NCBI RefSeq assembly: GCF_026241515.1
Contig: NZ_JAPHPW010000005.1
Location: forward strand, 1 to 64,000
Source: Vibrio sp. 14G-20
Lineage (GTDB): Bacteria > Pseudomonadota > Gammaproteobacteria > Enterobacterales > Vibrionaceae
Length of the DNA: 64,000 nt
Direction: 5' to 3'
The first letter of the stretch is position 1. Every line of letters starts with the position of its first letter. Below, piece after piece: positions 40,429-47,746 of the stretch. The position numbers and the translations under genes were made by a program. The notes under the pieces are model-generated. The model made no database searches and was not told the origin of the DNA. It saw only the letters and a program-made list of their open reading frames with translations.

Positions 40429-42000
40429 ATGGATATCAAGTACCAAAATTTTGCCAAGACTTCATTTTACTTTGCCATTTCTTTCTTATTTTCCATGGCA
40501 ATGCTCATTCCTTTTACACCGTATCACCACCAAACGTTAACCGAAGACACATCAAGGTTAGTCGAAACCAGGTTAGAAGGCATCCAATCAAGATTCGACC
40601 GTTTTTTATCTGAAGTGAGACCTGAACAGTCTTGCGACGAGATCGTTAGACAGCTTCGACAAAACGTTTTTGAAGCCGATTGGGTAAAAGAAGCAGCGGT
40701 ATTCAATAAACAGAACCAGTTTTACTGTTCAACCACCGATGGTGACGTTTCATTTCGCCTATACAGCACCATCAGGCAGCGACTCAATGACGACCCGAAT
40801 TTAACGACCCTGTCGTATTCCAACTCGGCCATCACTCAAGTTCAGTCCATCATGCTCATTTTCTCAAACAAAGAAGATGCCGGAGTGAGCCTGATGATTC
40901 CGCCACACTTCCTCTATGACCTTGTTGAAAAAAACCTTAACAGCCATGGAATACAGGCCAAAGTTGAAGTAATCAAAAGAGATATCCACCCTATTGATAT
41001 CGACTCATCAGTCGCCAAGGTGCGGATACAATCAAACAGTTACCCGTTTACCATCACCTCATACATTGGGTATCAGTTTTATCTTCACTTCATGTTGAGC
41101 TATTTATGGTTTGGCTTTTTGATGGCCGGGATTACGACCATAATTCTTCTGTCTATCAAGCATAAAAAGCAGAGCCAACGTAGCTTAGAGTATTCACTTT
41201 CAAGTGCGCTAAAAAACCAACACCTTCATGTTCACATGCAGCCTATCGTTGACCAAAACACCAACGAGATAGTCGGCTGTGAGTCATTATTACGATGGAA
41301 TGACCCAATTGAAGGTAACGTCTCCCCTGCTATTTTCATCCCGCTTGCTGAAAGCCTAGGGTTGATTGAGGAGCTCACCTACTTCGTGCTACGCAAAGTA
41401 TTAGTGACATTGAAAAGCAATCAAGATGTGTTCGAATCAAAGTACATCAGCGTCAACATCAGCCGCAACGTTGTGTCCAACAGTAACTTCTCTAACAAGG
41501 TGATGAGCATCTTTAAAAGACACCCTGAGATTCTCAAGCAGGTGGTTTTTGAAGTAACCGAAGATGGTGAATGTTCTGATGCCGACATGGTAAAAATTAG
41601 AGACAACCTAACCAAGCTATCGAACATGGGCGTAAGAGTTGCGATTGATGATTTTGGTACAGGCTATGCGGGCTTAGACTTTGTGAGACAATTCCCGTTT
41701 AGCATTCTCAAGATCGATCGCGTGTTTGTGAAAAACATATCCGACGAATCAAGCCTTGGTATCCCTTTGCTGGAGTCCATGCTTCAGTTGTCCCGCACCT
41801 TAGGTATGCAAGTGATCGTCGAAGGGGTTGAGTACGAATCCCAAGTGAACATCTTGTCTAAACTGGGCGTCGACTATATCCAAGGCTTCTATTTTTATAA
41901 GCCGATGCCGATAAACCTGACTATCAGCTTACTCAAGCAACAGCATTTTGAGTCCGATAACGTCGAGGAACAAACCAACCAGACACTTCCTGTTACATAA
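40429..42000 (+). CDS. CSS-EAL cyclic-di-GMP phosphodiesterase
   Basis: A 523-residue inner-membrane protein. The first membrane segment is at about 13-30. The periplasmic CSS-motif domain carries Cys69 (EQSCDEI) and Cys100-Ser101 (FYCSTTDG), and the second membrane segment is at about 222-242. The cytosolic EAL domain follows from about 262. The EAL triplet reads ESL (285-287, CESLLRW), but the other catalytic residues appear present: VNIS, FEVTEDG, AIDDFGTGYAG, LKIDRVF, VEGVE and YIQGFYFYKPM. It should hydrolyse cyclic di-GMP, with activity probably tuned by the redox state of the two Cys (known for the family). Confidence 0.9.
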   Translation: MDIKYQNFAKTSFYFAISFLFSMAMLIPFTPYHHQTLTEDTSRLVETRLEGIQSRFDRFLSEVRPEQSCDEIVRQLRQNVFEADWVKEAAVFNKQNQFYCSTTDGDVSFRLYSTIRQRLNDDPNLTTLSYSNSAITQVQSIMLIFSNKEDAGVSLMIPPHFLYDLVEKNLNSHGIQAKVEVIKRDIHPIDIDSSVAKVRIQSNSYPFTITSYIGYQFYLHFMLSYLWFGFLMAGITTIILLSIKHKKQSQRSLEYSLSSALKNQHLHVHMQPIVDQNTNEIVGCESLLRWNDPIEGNVSPAIFIPLAESLGLIEELTYFVLRKVLVTLKSNQDVFESKYISVNISRNVVSNSNFSNKVMSIFKRHPEILKQVVFEVTEDGECSDADMVKIRDNLTKLSNMGVRVAIDDFGTGYAGLDFVRQFPFSILKIDRVFVKNISDESSLGIPLLESMLQLSRTLGMQVIVEGVEYESQVNILSKLGVDYIQGFYFYKPMPINLTISLLKQQHFESDNVEEQTNQTLPVT

Positions 42001-42096
42001 GCCACTGAAAAACTGCGAAAGAAAACGCGAAGGCTATGGGTCTCCTTTGATGAACATTTAAATCATCGCATCATTGAATGCATCACAAGGGATATC

Positions 42097-42495
42097 ATGG
42101 AAAAGACACTTCAAACCAAACTGGCGACTAGCCTACTACTGCTGAGAATCGGCATTTTTATCGTCTTCTTGTTCTGGGGCTTGGATAAGATCCTTGTCCC
42201 TGAGCACGCGACAAAAGTACTGTCTGGCTTTTACGGAATGGACATCTCGAACAATGCGATGATGGCTCTGGGTGTTGCTCAGCTCGGATTTTTAGGCGCA
42301 TTCGTCGTAGGCATGTGGAAAAAGTACACCTACGGAGCCATTTTAGTCCTTCATGCAAGTTCAACCTTTTCCTCTTTTGGAAAATACATGGACCCGTTCA
42401 ACAACCTACTATTCTTCGCCTCTTGGCCAATGCTCGCAGCCTGTATCGCGATCTTTTTACTTCGTGACTACGACACTTACAGCGTTTCCAACTAA
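42097..42495 (+). CDS. DoxX-like four-helix membrane protein
   Basis: The 132-residue protein has four predicted membrane segments (about 12-32, 54-72, 78-98 and 103-122). The start LLLLRIGIFIVFLFWGLDKI is typical of DoxX-like small membrane proteins. The precise function is unknown; some relatives act in redox or sulfur metabolism. A good ribosome site (AAGGGA) precedes ATG 42097, and a strong terminator follows. Confidence 0.75.
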   Translation: MEKTLQTKLATSLLLLRIGIFIVFLFWGLDKILVPEHATKVLSGFYGMDISNNAMMALGVAQLGFLGAFVVGMWKKYTYGAILVLHASSTFSSFGKYMDPFNNLLFFASWPMLAACIAIFLLRDYDTYSVSN

Positions 42496-42498
42496 CAC

Positions 42499-42526
42499 AA
42501 AGGGCGCCGTTATTGGCGCCCTCTTT
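42499..42526 (+). terminator. rho-independent terminator after the DoxX-like gene
   Basis: GGGCGCC / GGCGCCC (42502-42508 and 42515-42521) around GTTATT is followed by TCTTTGG. It directly abuts the truncated attC at 42536-42556. Confidence 0.8.
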
Positions 42527-42535
42527 GGTTATCTT

Positions 42536-42556
42536 GATTCTTAAACGTTTGTTATG
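42536..42556 (-). repeat. truncated attC-like site at the end of the cassette group
   Basis: Read on the minus strand, this starts CATAACAAACGTTTAAGAATC, the same pattern (TAACAAA plus CGTT/TGCTC) that opens the two full attC-like sites at 43066-43188 and 43801-43923. The rest of the expected 120 bases is missing and chromosomal sequence follows, so the distal cassette is cut off. Confidence 0.6.
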
Positions 42557-43034
42557 GCGCTGAACTCGACGTTAGTTCTTGTATGTCAATTAGATCGACT
42601 TCCCTACCCAAGATTTGCTTGTACTCGACTAAGTGACGAACAGGGATTACTGGCAATATAATACCTTGATAGTCTTTTTCAACTGACGCTGAATAATCAA
42701 TTTCAAGCTGGTACCATGAACCGTCTAAAGCCGATTGTATCTTTGTATTTTGAGATAAACCGATTTCAATTTTTTGATTTTGATAAACCAACTGAAAATA
42801 CTCTAGATCCCAACCGTATTCAGTATAACGAGTTAACGGTTTAGATATAAATTGAGATACGTGAACCAGTATCTTGCTTGCGTCAGAGTTGTGGATATAA
42901 AGATCAATATCTGCAATTTCACGACTGCCACCATGAATAGTTGCAGCCAGTCCACCTACAATTTGGTACTCAATGCTTTCTGCATCCAAGAATTCTTTCA
43001 GCCACTTCAAGGCTACTTTCACTTTTTCACTCAT
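42552..43034 (-). CDS. nucleotidyltransferase-fold protein on a gene cassette
   Basis: A 160-residue protein with the minimal nucleotidyltransferase signature: IVGGLAATIHGGSR followed by the metal-binding DIDLYI (Asp-x-Asp). The C-terminal HLVEYKQILGREVDLIDIQ matches related NTase-fold proteins, including AbiEii-like toxins. The substrate and any partner are unknown; no antitoxin-like gene is fused or adjacent. Its TAA stop is supplied by an attC-type TAACAAA, as is usual in integron cassettes. Confidence 0.75.
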   Translation of the reverse strand: MSEKVKVALKWLKEFLDAESIEYQIVGGLAATIHGGSREIADIDLYIHNSDASKILVHVSQFISKPLTRYTEYGWDLEYFQLVYQNQKIEIGLSQNTKIQSALDGSWYQLEIDYSASVEKDYQGIILPVIPVRHLVEYKQILGREVDLIDIQELTSSSAP

Positions 43035-43065
43035 CTAGTTCCCTTAGCTGAATTTAGCCCTGTGC

Positions 43066-43188
43066 CATAACGCATTAAGTGGTGAACAACGCGACCACCT
43101 GACCATAAACCTTGCCACCTTAAACACTAAAGCTAACCCAAACTGAAAATGCCGAGCTTTGGGAATCTGTCATGAACGCTTTGTTATA
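43066..43188 (-). repeat. attC-like recombination site A (about 123 bp)
   Basis: On the minus strand it opens with TATAACAAAGCGTTCATGAC and closes with CACTTAATGCGTTATGG, both typical of Vibrio integron attC sites. The crossover would fall at G|TTATGG (between 43071 and 43070). The inner part shares a GCTCGGCA(T/C)TTT block with site B. It lies between two minus-strand genes. Confidence 0.75.
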
Positions 43189-43789
43189 TGCGTGGTGACA
43201 TTGGCACGAAAGGTATTTCGCATATTTTTAAGTAAGGCTCCTCACCAAATGGAGACTCTGCTAATTCAATTTCTCCATGCGATGTATAAACGTCAAACAG
43301 CGCATTACTTTCCACTAAGTAACTTTCAAGTTCAGTGACTCTATCATTAGCACTACTGCACCCTCCGCGCTGCCCACCTTTGAAAGCTAAATAAATTTCA
43401 TGCATCGACTTAACTGCAAGAGCACAATGAATCTGCTCATGTCGATAGAGCTTTTCTAGATATGGGCGAAACTCCTCCGCTGATTCAACTGAAGTCTTAG
43501 ACATTTCGAACTTCGGAAGTGTATAAGTAACTTTCAGCTTAAATTCATTAATTTCACAAGTTTCATCATTCGTATTGAAGTCATATTTCCACGCGGTGTA
43601 CCCGTCAAAGCCTTCATTTACGAGAAACTCAGGTCTAGCGTTAAATGAGCGTTCAATTTCTTCAACACTATCCCCGCTAACCTCATACACTTCAAATTTT
43701 TTCTGGAAGGGAAAATCCACCTTGACGTCAGCATCAGCCTGACTGGACGCCATTAAGCAACATATTGAAAGTACTATTTTTTTCATCAT
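43184..43789 (-). CDS. exported DUF922-like protein with HExxH motif on a cassette
   Basis: A 201-residue protein with a short signal peptide (MMKKIVLSICCLMASSQADA). The mature part contains RHEQIHCALAVKSMHEIY near residue 120, an HExxH zinc-protease motif in the setting of the DUF922 predicted secreted metalloprotease family. Several Cys after it (GGCSS, KICEIPF) suggest disulfides, as expected in the periplasm. The function is not established. The TAA stop lies inside attC-like site A. Confidence 0.7.
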   Translation of the reverse strand: MMKKIVLSICCLMASSQADADVKVDFPFQKKFEVYEVSGDSVEEIERSFNARPEFLVNEGFDGYTAWKYDFNTNDETCEINEFKLKVTYTLPKFEMSKTSVESAEEFRPYLEKLYRHEQIHCALAVKSMHEIYLAFKGGQRGGCSSANDRVTELESYLVESNALFDVYTSHGEIELAESPFGEEPYLKICEIPFVPMSPRI

Positions 43790-43800
43790 CTTCCTTGAAG

Positions 43801-43923
43801 CATATAGCGCCTTGCTAAGTTGCAGCTAACGAACACAACATTCAAGCAAAGCCACGTAATCACCAAACTCAACCAAACCAAAAGTGCCGAGCGTTAGCTG
43901 TCGACTTGAGCAATTTGTTATAC
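43801..43923 (-). repeat. attC-like recombination site B (about 123 bp)
   Basis: On the minus strand it opens TATAACAAATTGCTCAAGTC and closes CAAGGCGCTATATG. The inner block GCTCGGCACTTTTGGTTTGG matches site A. The closing core reads GCTATAT rather than GTT-type, so this copy may no longer recombine. Confidence 0.7.
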
Positions 43924-44400
43924 CTATTGCTCGCTACTCATCGGATTTTTAAGGTACCCCGTCACTATCTCCAATGCTACTTCTGGTGATTTGTCAGCAA
44001 TCTTGTCAATCATCTCCTTACCTTTTTGCTTCCAGTAAGAGTCCGTTAGATGAGCATATGACAGAGAAGCCGCTATTTCGCGCAAGTCTTGTAAACGATG
44101 TTTTACTCTGACATTAAGCCGAAGGTCTGTACGATCACAACATTCACCTTGACGCCCACATATGAACCAATGACCAGCGATATTATTGTCCAGAAACGTT
44201 ATGGTCTTCATTTGCAGAATAGAGTGCTTACTCATGTTTTCTTCTCCATCAGCAAACACCGAAGATTGAGTATTTCTGTTATATTGATGGTCTTCAATTA
44301 GAGCCACTTCATCTTGCCAAGCCCCCCATTCGGAAATAAGCGAAGACATTTCAGATATCACCCAATCTTTTCTTGGGTTCGTAATTTCCAGATTCTGCAT
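43924..44400 (-). CDS. uncharacterised cassette protein (158 aa)
   Basis: A 158-residue soluble protein with no family recognised. The N-terminal half is acidic; the middle has ICGRQGECCDRTDLRLNVRV with three Cys in seven residues, and the C-terminal half is helical (KQKGKEMIDKIADKSPEVAL). It is the first of three cassette-like genes. Ribosome site AGAGGAAAC lies close to ATG 44400. Upstream GTTATACC at 44416-44423 would mark the cassette boundary. Confidence 0.65.
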   Translation of the reverse strand: MQNLEITNPRKDWVISEMSSLISEWGAWQDEVALIEDHQYNRNTQSSVFADGEENMSKHSILQMKTITFLDNNIAGHWFICGRQGECCDRTDLRLNVRVKHRLQDLREIAASLSYAHLTDSYWKQKGKEMIDKIADKSPEVALEIVTGYLKNPMSSEQ

Positions 44401-44415
44401 TGTTTCCTCTAAATA

Positions 44416-44423
44416 GGTATAAC
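44416..44423 (-). other. cassette boundary / insertion point
   Basis: GTTATACC on the minus strand has the G|TT core at which integron cassettes join. No attC-like arms lie to its right, so it would be the chromosomal side of the junction. Confidence 0.45.
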
Positions 44424-44431
44424 AGCTATAT

Positions 44432-44466
44432 TAGACAGAATTTTGTCATTGAAACAATTCTGTCTA
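44432..44466. repeat. 11-bp perfect inverted repeat beside the cassette boundary
   Basis: TAGACAGAATT (44432-44442) and AATTCTGTCTA (44456-44466) flank a 13-base loop, nine bases from the proposed insertion point. There is no T run, so it is not a standard terminator. Confidence 0.7.
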
Positions 44467-44633
44467 GTTTCCAAGACACACTACAGCTAGCCAAATAATT
44501 CATTTAATAACATCATCTTACCTACTTATCTTTGTATCAAACATGACAAAATGCAGAAAACTCACCAATATGTGAACAAATCGAAATTCAGACTATGAGT
44601 TGTCATAAGTTAAGAGTCGTATTCTCAAACAAA

Positions 44634-44656
44634 AACGCCGACGTGATTGTCGGCGC
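44634..44656 (-). terminator. rho-independent terminator of nasA
   Basis: CGCCGAC / GTCGGCG (44636-44655) is followed on the minus strand by a run of T (GTTTTTG). It lies 36 bases past the nasA stop. Confidence 0.88.
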
Positions 44657-44691
44657 TTAACTTGGGGTATTAATAGGTTAGAGGTAGTCAG

Positions 44692-47259
44692 CTACTTTGC
44701 CATTGTACTCAAAAACTCGGCTTCGAACTCTTCATCGGCTTCTCGGGTTAAGCATTCCACCAGCCAGTCGATGCTTTCGTTATCGAGCTTACTGTTCACC
44801 ACGAAAGCTTGCTTTACGCCAGACTGACCCAGCTTGGCAGAGCCGTAGTTCTTGAAGGATTTATTGCCGTGGTAATGAAGTGACTTGATTGCCTCCGCGT
44901 TAGGTTCAGGCAAGGCATCAAGGGTATTGGCAAGCTGAATCACCAACTCCATTGGGTTCTTGGACGATGAGATACGATACAGAAAGCCGCCCTCGACTCT
45001 TTGGCGCACCCAATAATCAAAACCGCTGCAATCCATCACTTTGTCACTGACCAATGCAGCTTCGCTGCGATAGCCACACGGCTCAACCACTACAGGTGTG
45101 TGTTTGAATTCTGGCTGACCAGAGGCTGCATCGGTATGAGGTAGGATCAGGTCACATGGTTTACTGTCTTTGGCGGTCGGGGCATTCCAATGGATAGGCA
45201 TGAAGACTTGTTCGCGGCGCATCTCTTTGGTCACCACTAAGCGGGCTTGGCACTCCCCTTGTGCGCTGCGCACTTTCACCACTGAATTAATGGTGGCGTG
45301 GTTGAAGGCATCTAGCCCGAATTCATCCAAGTTCAGTTCTGAAACCGTATCTGGGTGCATGGCAACAAAAGGCTCTGGCGTGTGTTCACCCAAGCCTGCC
45401 GCTAAGCCTGTGCGGCTCATGGTGTGCCATTGGTCTCGGATTCGACCTGTGTTCATGATTAGTGGGAATTCAAGGCTGGTATCGGCAATCGGCTTGTCGT
45501 GCTCAACTGCGATAAACTGCGCTTTGCCTGATTCAGTAAAGAACTCGCCATTGGTGAACATGCGCTGCTCAATGATCTCTGGTTGATACTCTAATACTGG
45601 CCATTGCTGCGGAGTGAGTTCGCCATAGCCTTTCTCATCCAGTTGCGTGAGTCCAATTAAGCACAAGTCGCGCGTTTTACCTGTTTCATTGCCGAGTGCT
45701 GTCATCTCGCAATACTCTTTGAAGATCTCTCCTTCGTGGCGGTAATCAAACTGTTCATTGAATCCCATTTTTTGCGCGACTTCTTTTAATATCCACCAAT
45801 CAGGTTTGGCTTCTCCTGGGCTTGGTAATATACGGCGCTGACGTGAGATGCGGCGCTCAGAGTTAGTCACGGTGCCCGACTTCTCGCTCCACCCTTGCGC
45901 GGGCAGTACCACATCAGCCAAGCGAGTGGTTTCCGTATCGGCAATACAATCAGACACCACCACAAATGGGCACTTCTCTAATGCCGCTTTGATCTTTTCG
46001 CTGTCAGGCAAGCTCACTACTGGGTTGGTCGCCATGATCCACACCGCTTTGATTTTGCCTTCATTCATAGCATCGAACAGGTCAATCGCTTTTAAACCTG
46101 CATGTGTGGCTAAGGTGTCGGTTTGCCAAAACTCGCTGACGGTTTGGTGTGATTGCGGGTCACCAAATTCAAAGTGCGCCGCTAAAGTATTAGCTAAACC
46201 GCCCACCTCACGTCCACCCATCGCATTTGGCTGACCCGTTACAGAAAATGGACCCATGCCCGGCTTACCGATTTTTCCGGTCGCTAAATGGCAGTTAATA
46301 ATGGCGTTTACCTTGTCACACCCTTGTGTAGATTGGTTCACGCCTTGAGAGTAAATGGTCAGCACCTTCTCGTTCGATGCAAACAAACTGTAGAACTGTT
46401 TTAGCTGCGGCTCTGTTAAACCGGTGAGCTCAGGAACGCTTTTGTCGCCCCAGCCTGACTCGGTATAACGGTATTGAGTCGCAGATCGAATCGATTCAGT
46501 AAAGCCTTGAGTGTGGTTTTCTATGTAGTCTGAATCTAGCTTGTCGTTATCGTCAAGATAGCCTAATAAACCATTGAACAGTGCTACATCTGAGCCGGAT
46601 TCCAATGCTAAGTGAATGTCTGCAATTTCGCAGGTGTCGGTATAACGCGGGTCGATGACGATAACTTTCAATGCAGGGTTGGCTTGTTTCGCGGCTCTTA
46701 ATCTTTGGAAAAGTACCGGGTGACACCATGCTAGGTTGGAACCTGTAATCACGACTAAATCGGCTTGCTCGAGATCTTCGTAGCAAACCGGTACTGTGTC
46801 TGCGCCAAATGCTCGCTTATGCCCGACCACGGTTGAAGCCATACATAACCTAGAATTGCTGTCGATGTTGCCACTACCAATGAAGCCTTTCATCAGTTTA
46901 TTGGCAACATAATAGTCTTCGGTAAGCAGTTGGCCAGACACATAAAACGCAACCGAATCGGACCCAAACTCTTCGATAGCTTGATTGAATTTATCTGCGA
47001 CCAACTGAGTGGCACTGTTCCAATCTAACTCTTGTTTTTGTTTATTCTGAATATAAGCAGGCTGTGTAAGACGACCTAAAGGCGTGACGGTGTCGCCGAG
47101 CGCAACCCCTTTAGTGCATAGCTTTCCATAGTTTGATGGATGATCTTTATCACCACGCACTTCTAGTTTTCCTAGCGATGTCGGTCTCGCTTCTATTCCA
47201 CAACCTACACCACAATAAGCACAGGTTGATTTTATCCAGCCGTTGTTTGAATCGGTCAT
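44692..47259 (-). CDS. nasA: assimilatory nitrate reductase, molybdopterin subunit
   Basis: A protein of about 855 residues that reduces nitrate to nitrite in the cytosol. With ATG 47259 as start (GAGAAACGG ribosome site; an upstream TTG at 47274 is less likely), the 4Fe-4S ligands are Cys13, Cys16, Cys20 and Cys48 (CAYCGVGC ... KLCTKG). Molybdopterin-binding blocks such as SRLCMASTVVG and MGPFSVTGQPNAMGGREVGG follow. There is no twin-Arg signal, so it is not the periplasmic NapA. Its C-terminal extension is shorter than in Klebsiella NasA and has no obvious 2Fe-2S domain. It is divergent from nirB and has its own sigma-54 promoter. Confidence 0.92.
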   Translation of the reverse strand: MTDSNNGWIKSTCAYCGVGCGIEARPTSLGKLEVRGDKDHPSNYGKLCTKGVALGDTVTPLGRLTQPAYIQNKQKQELDWNSATQLVADKFNQAIEEFGSDSVAFYVSGQLLTEDYYVANKLMKGFIGSGNIDSNSRLCMASTVVGHKRAFGADTVPVCYEDLEQADLVVITGSNLAWCHPVLFQRLRAAKQANPALKVIVIDPRYTDTCEIADIHLALESGSDVALFNGLLGYLDDNDKLDSDYIENHTQGFTESIRSATQYRYTESGWGDKSVPELTGLTEPQLKQFYSLFASNEKVLTIYSQGVNQSTQGCDKVNAIINCHLATGKIGKPGMGPFSVTGQPNAMGGREVGGLANTLAAHFEFGDPQSHQTVSEFWQTDTLATHAGLKAIDLFDAMNEGKIKAVWIMATNPVVSLPDSEKIKAALEKCPFVVVSDCIADTETTRLADVVLPAQGWSEKSGTVTNSERRISRQRRILPSPGEAKPDWWILKEVAQKMGFNEQFDYRHEGEIFKEYCEMTALGNETGKTRDLCLIGLTQLDEKGYGELTPQQWPVLEYQPEIIEQRMFTNGEFFTESGKAQFIAVEHDKPIADTSLEFPLIMNTGRIRDQWHTMSRTGLAAGLGEHTPEPFVAMHPDTVSELNLDEFGLDAFNHATINSVVKVRSAQGECQARLVVTKEMRREQVFMPIHWNAPTAKDSKPCDLILPHTDAASGQPEFKHTPVVVEPCGYRSEAALVSDKVMDCSGFDYWVRQRVEGGFLYRISSSKNPMELVIQLANTLDALPEPNAEAIKSLHYHGNKSFKNYGSAKLGQSGVKQAFVVNSKLDNESIDWLVECLTREADEEFEAEFLSTMAK

Positions 47260-47302
47260 CCGTTTCTCGCTCAATTACCCATAATTGTAATAACTTAAAC
47301 CA

Positions 47303-47318
47303 AGCAAATAACACGCCA
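47303..47318 (-). promoter_or_regulatory. sigma-54 promoter of nasA
   Basis: On the minus strand the site reads TGGCGTGTTATTTGCT, with GG and GC exactly 12 bases apart as in the -24/-12 consensus. Transcription would start about 30 bases before ATG 47259. Confidence 0.75.
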
Positions 47319-47431
47319 CTTAATAACAGCCGATAGATTTGAAATATTTTCATTTAAAAACAACAGGTTAATAAAAGCATAAATATCAACAATGAACCAA
47401 TCAGAATTTAGCTAGGATAAAAACTTAATTT

Positions 47432-47459
47432 TTGCACCATCTTGCAGAAAGTTGCACCA
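47432..47459. promoter_or_regulatory. paired NtrC-like half sites shared by nasA and nirB
   Basis: TTGCACCA occurs twice as a direct repeat (47432-47439 and 47452-47459), 20 bases apart. TGCACC is the half site bound by NtrC. The pair lies about 115-140 bases upstream of the nasA -24 box and 130-160 upstream of the nirB -24 box, a normal enhancer distance for both. Neither forms a full NtrC palindrome. Confidence 0.55.
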
Positions 47460-47588
47460 CAAACGCTCATTTATATAAATCTAACAAAAAATTTACATAC
47501 CACTTTAGGGGTAATTGCGTGCTAGCCATATTTTTTAAACTACTGAAAATTAAAATTTAATTTTTATTTAAATGAACGAACCGTAATC

Positions 47589-47604
47589 TGGCATCCTCCT
47601 TGCT
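47589..47604 (+). promoter_or_regulatory. sigma-54 promoter of nirB
   Basis: TGGCATCCTCCTTGCT has the GG and GC elements 12 bases apart, as the -24/-12 consensus requires. It gives a leader of about 130 bases before nirB. Confidence 0.8.
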
Positions 47605-47659
47605 CTACTAAAAACCAAGACTTAGAAAAAACATTTTTGTTTTTCTTGATGATTATGAA

Positions 47660-47708
47660 TTGAGTGGAATCTCAACCCGGTATTCATCTGCTAATTACTA
47701 GAAATTAG
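47660..47708 (+). promoter_or_regulatory. two six-base-loop hairpins in the nirB leader
   Basis: TTGAG-TGGAAT-CTCAA (47660-47675) and CTAATT-ACTAGA-AATTAG (47691-47708) would form two small hairpins, each with a six-base loop. Paired hexaloop hairpins are bound by ANTAR antiterminators in some nas leaders. However, these loops do not carry the usual A1/G4 bases and no terminator with a T run follows. Confidence 0.35.
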
Positions 47709-47746
47709 ATGCTAGTGATGGTGACGCCGAGAATAAGGAATGGACT

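Noticed and set aside
42499..42556. Complete short attC formed by the DoxX-gene terminator plus the truncated site
   Set aside because: TAACAAA and a TGTTAG can be paired across the terminator, but the inner stem is simply the terminator of the upstream gene, so a truncated attC is the simpler reading.
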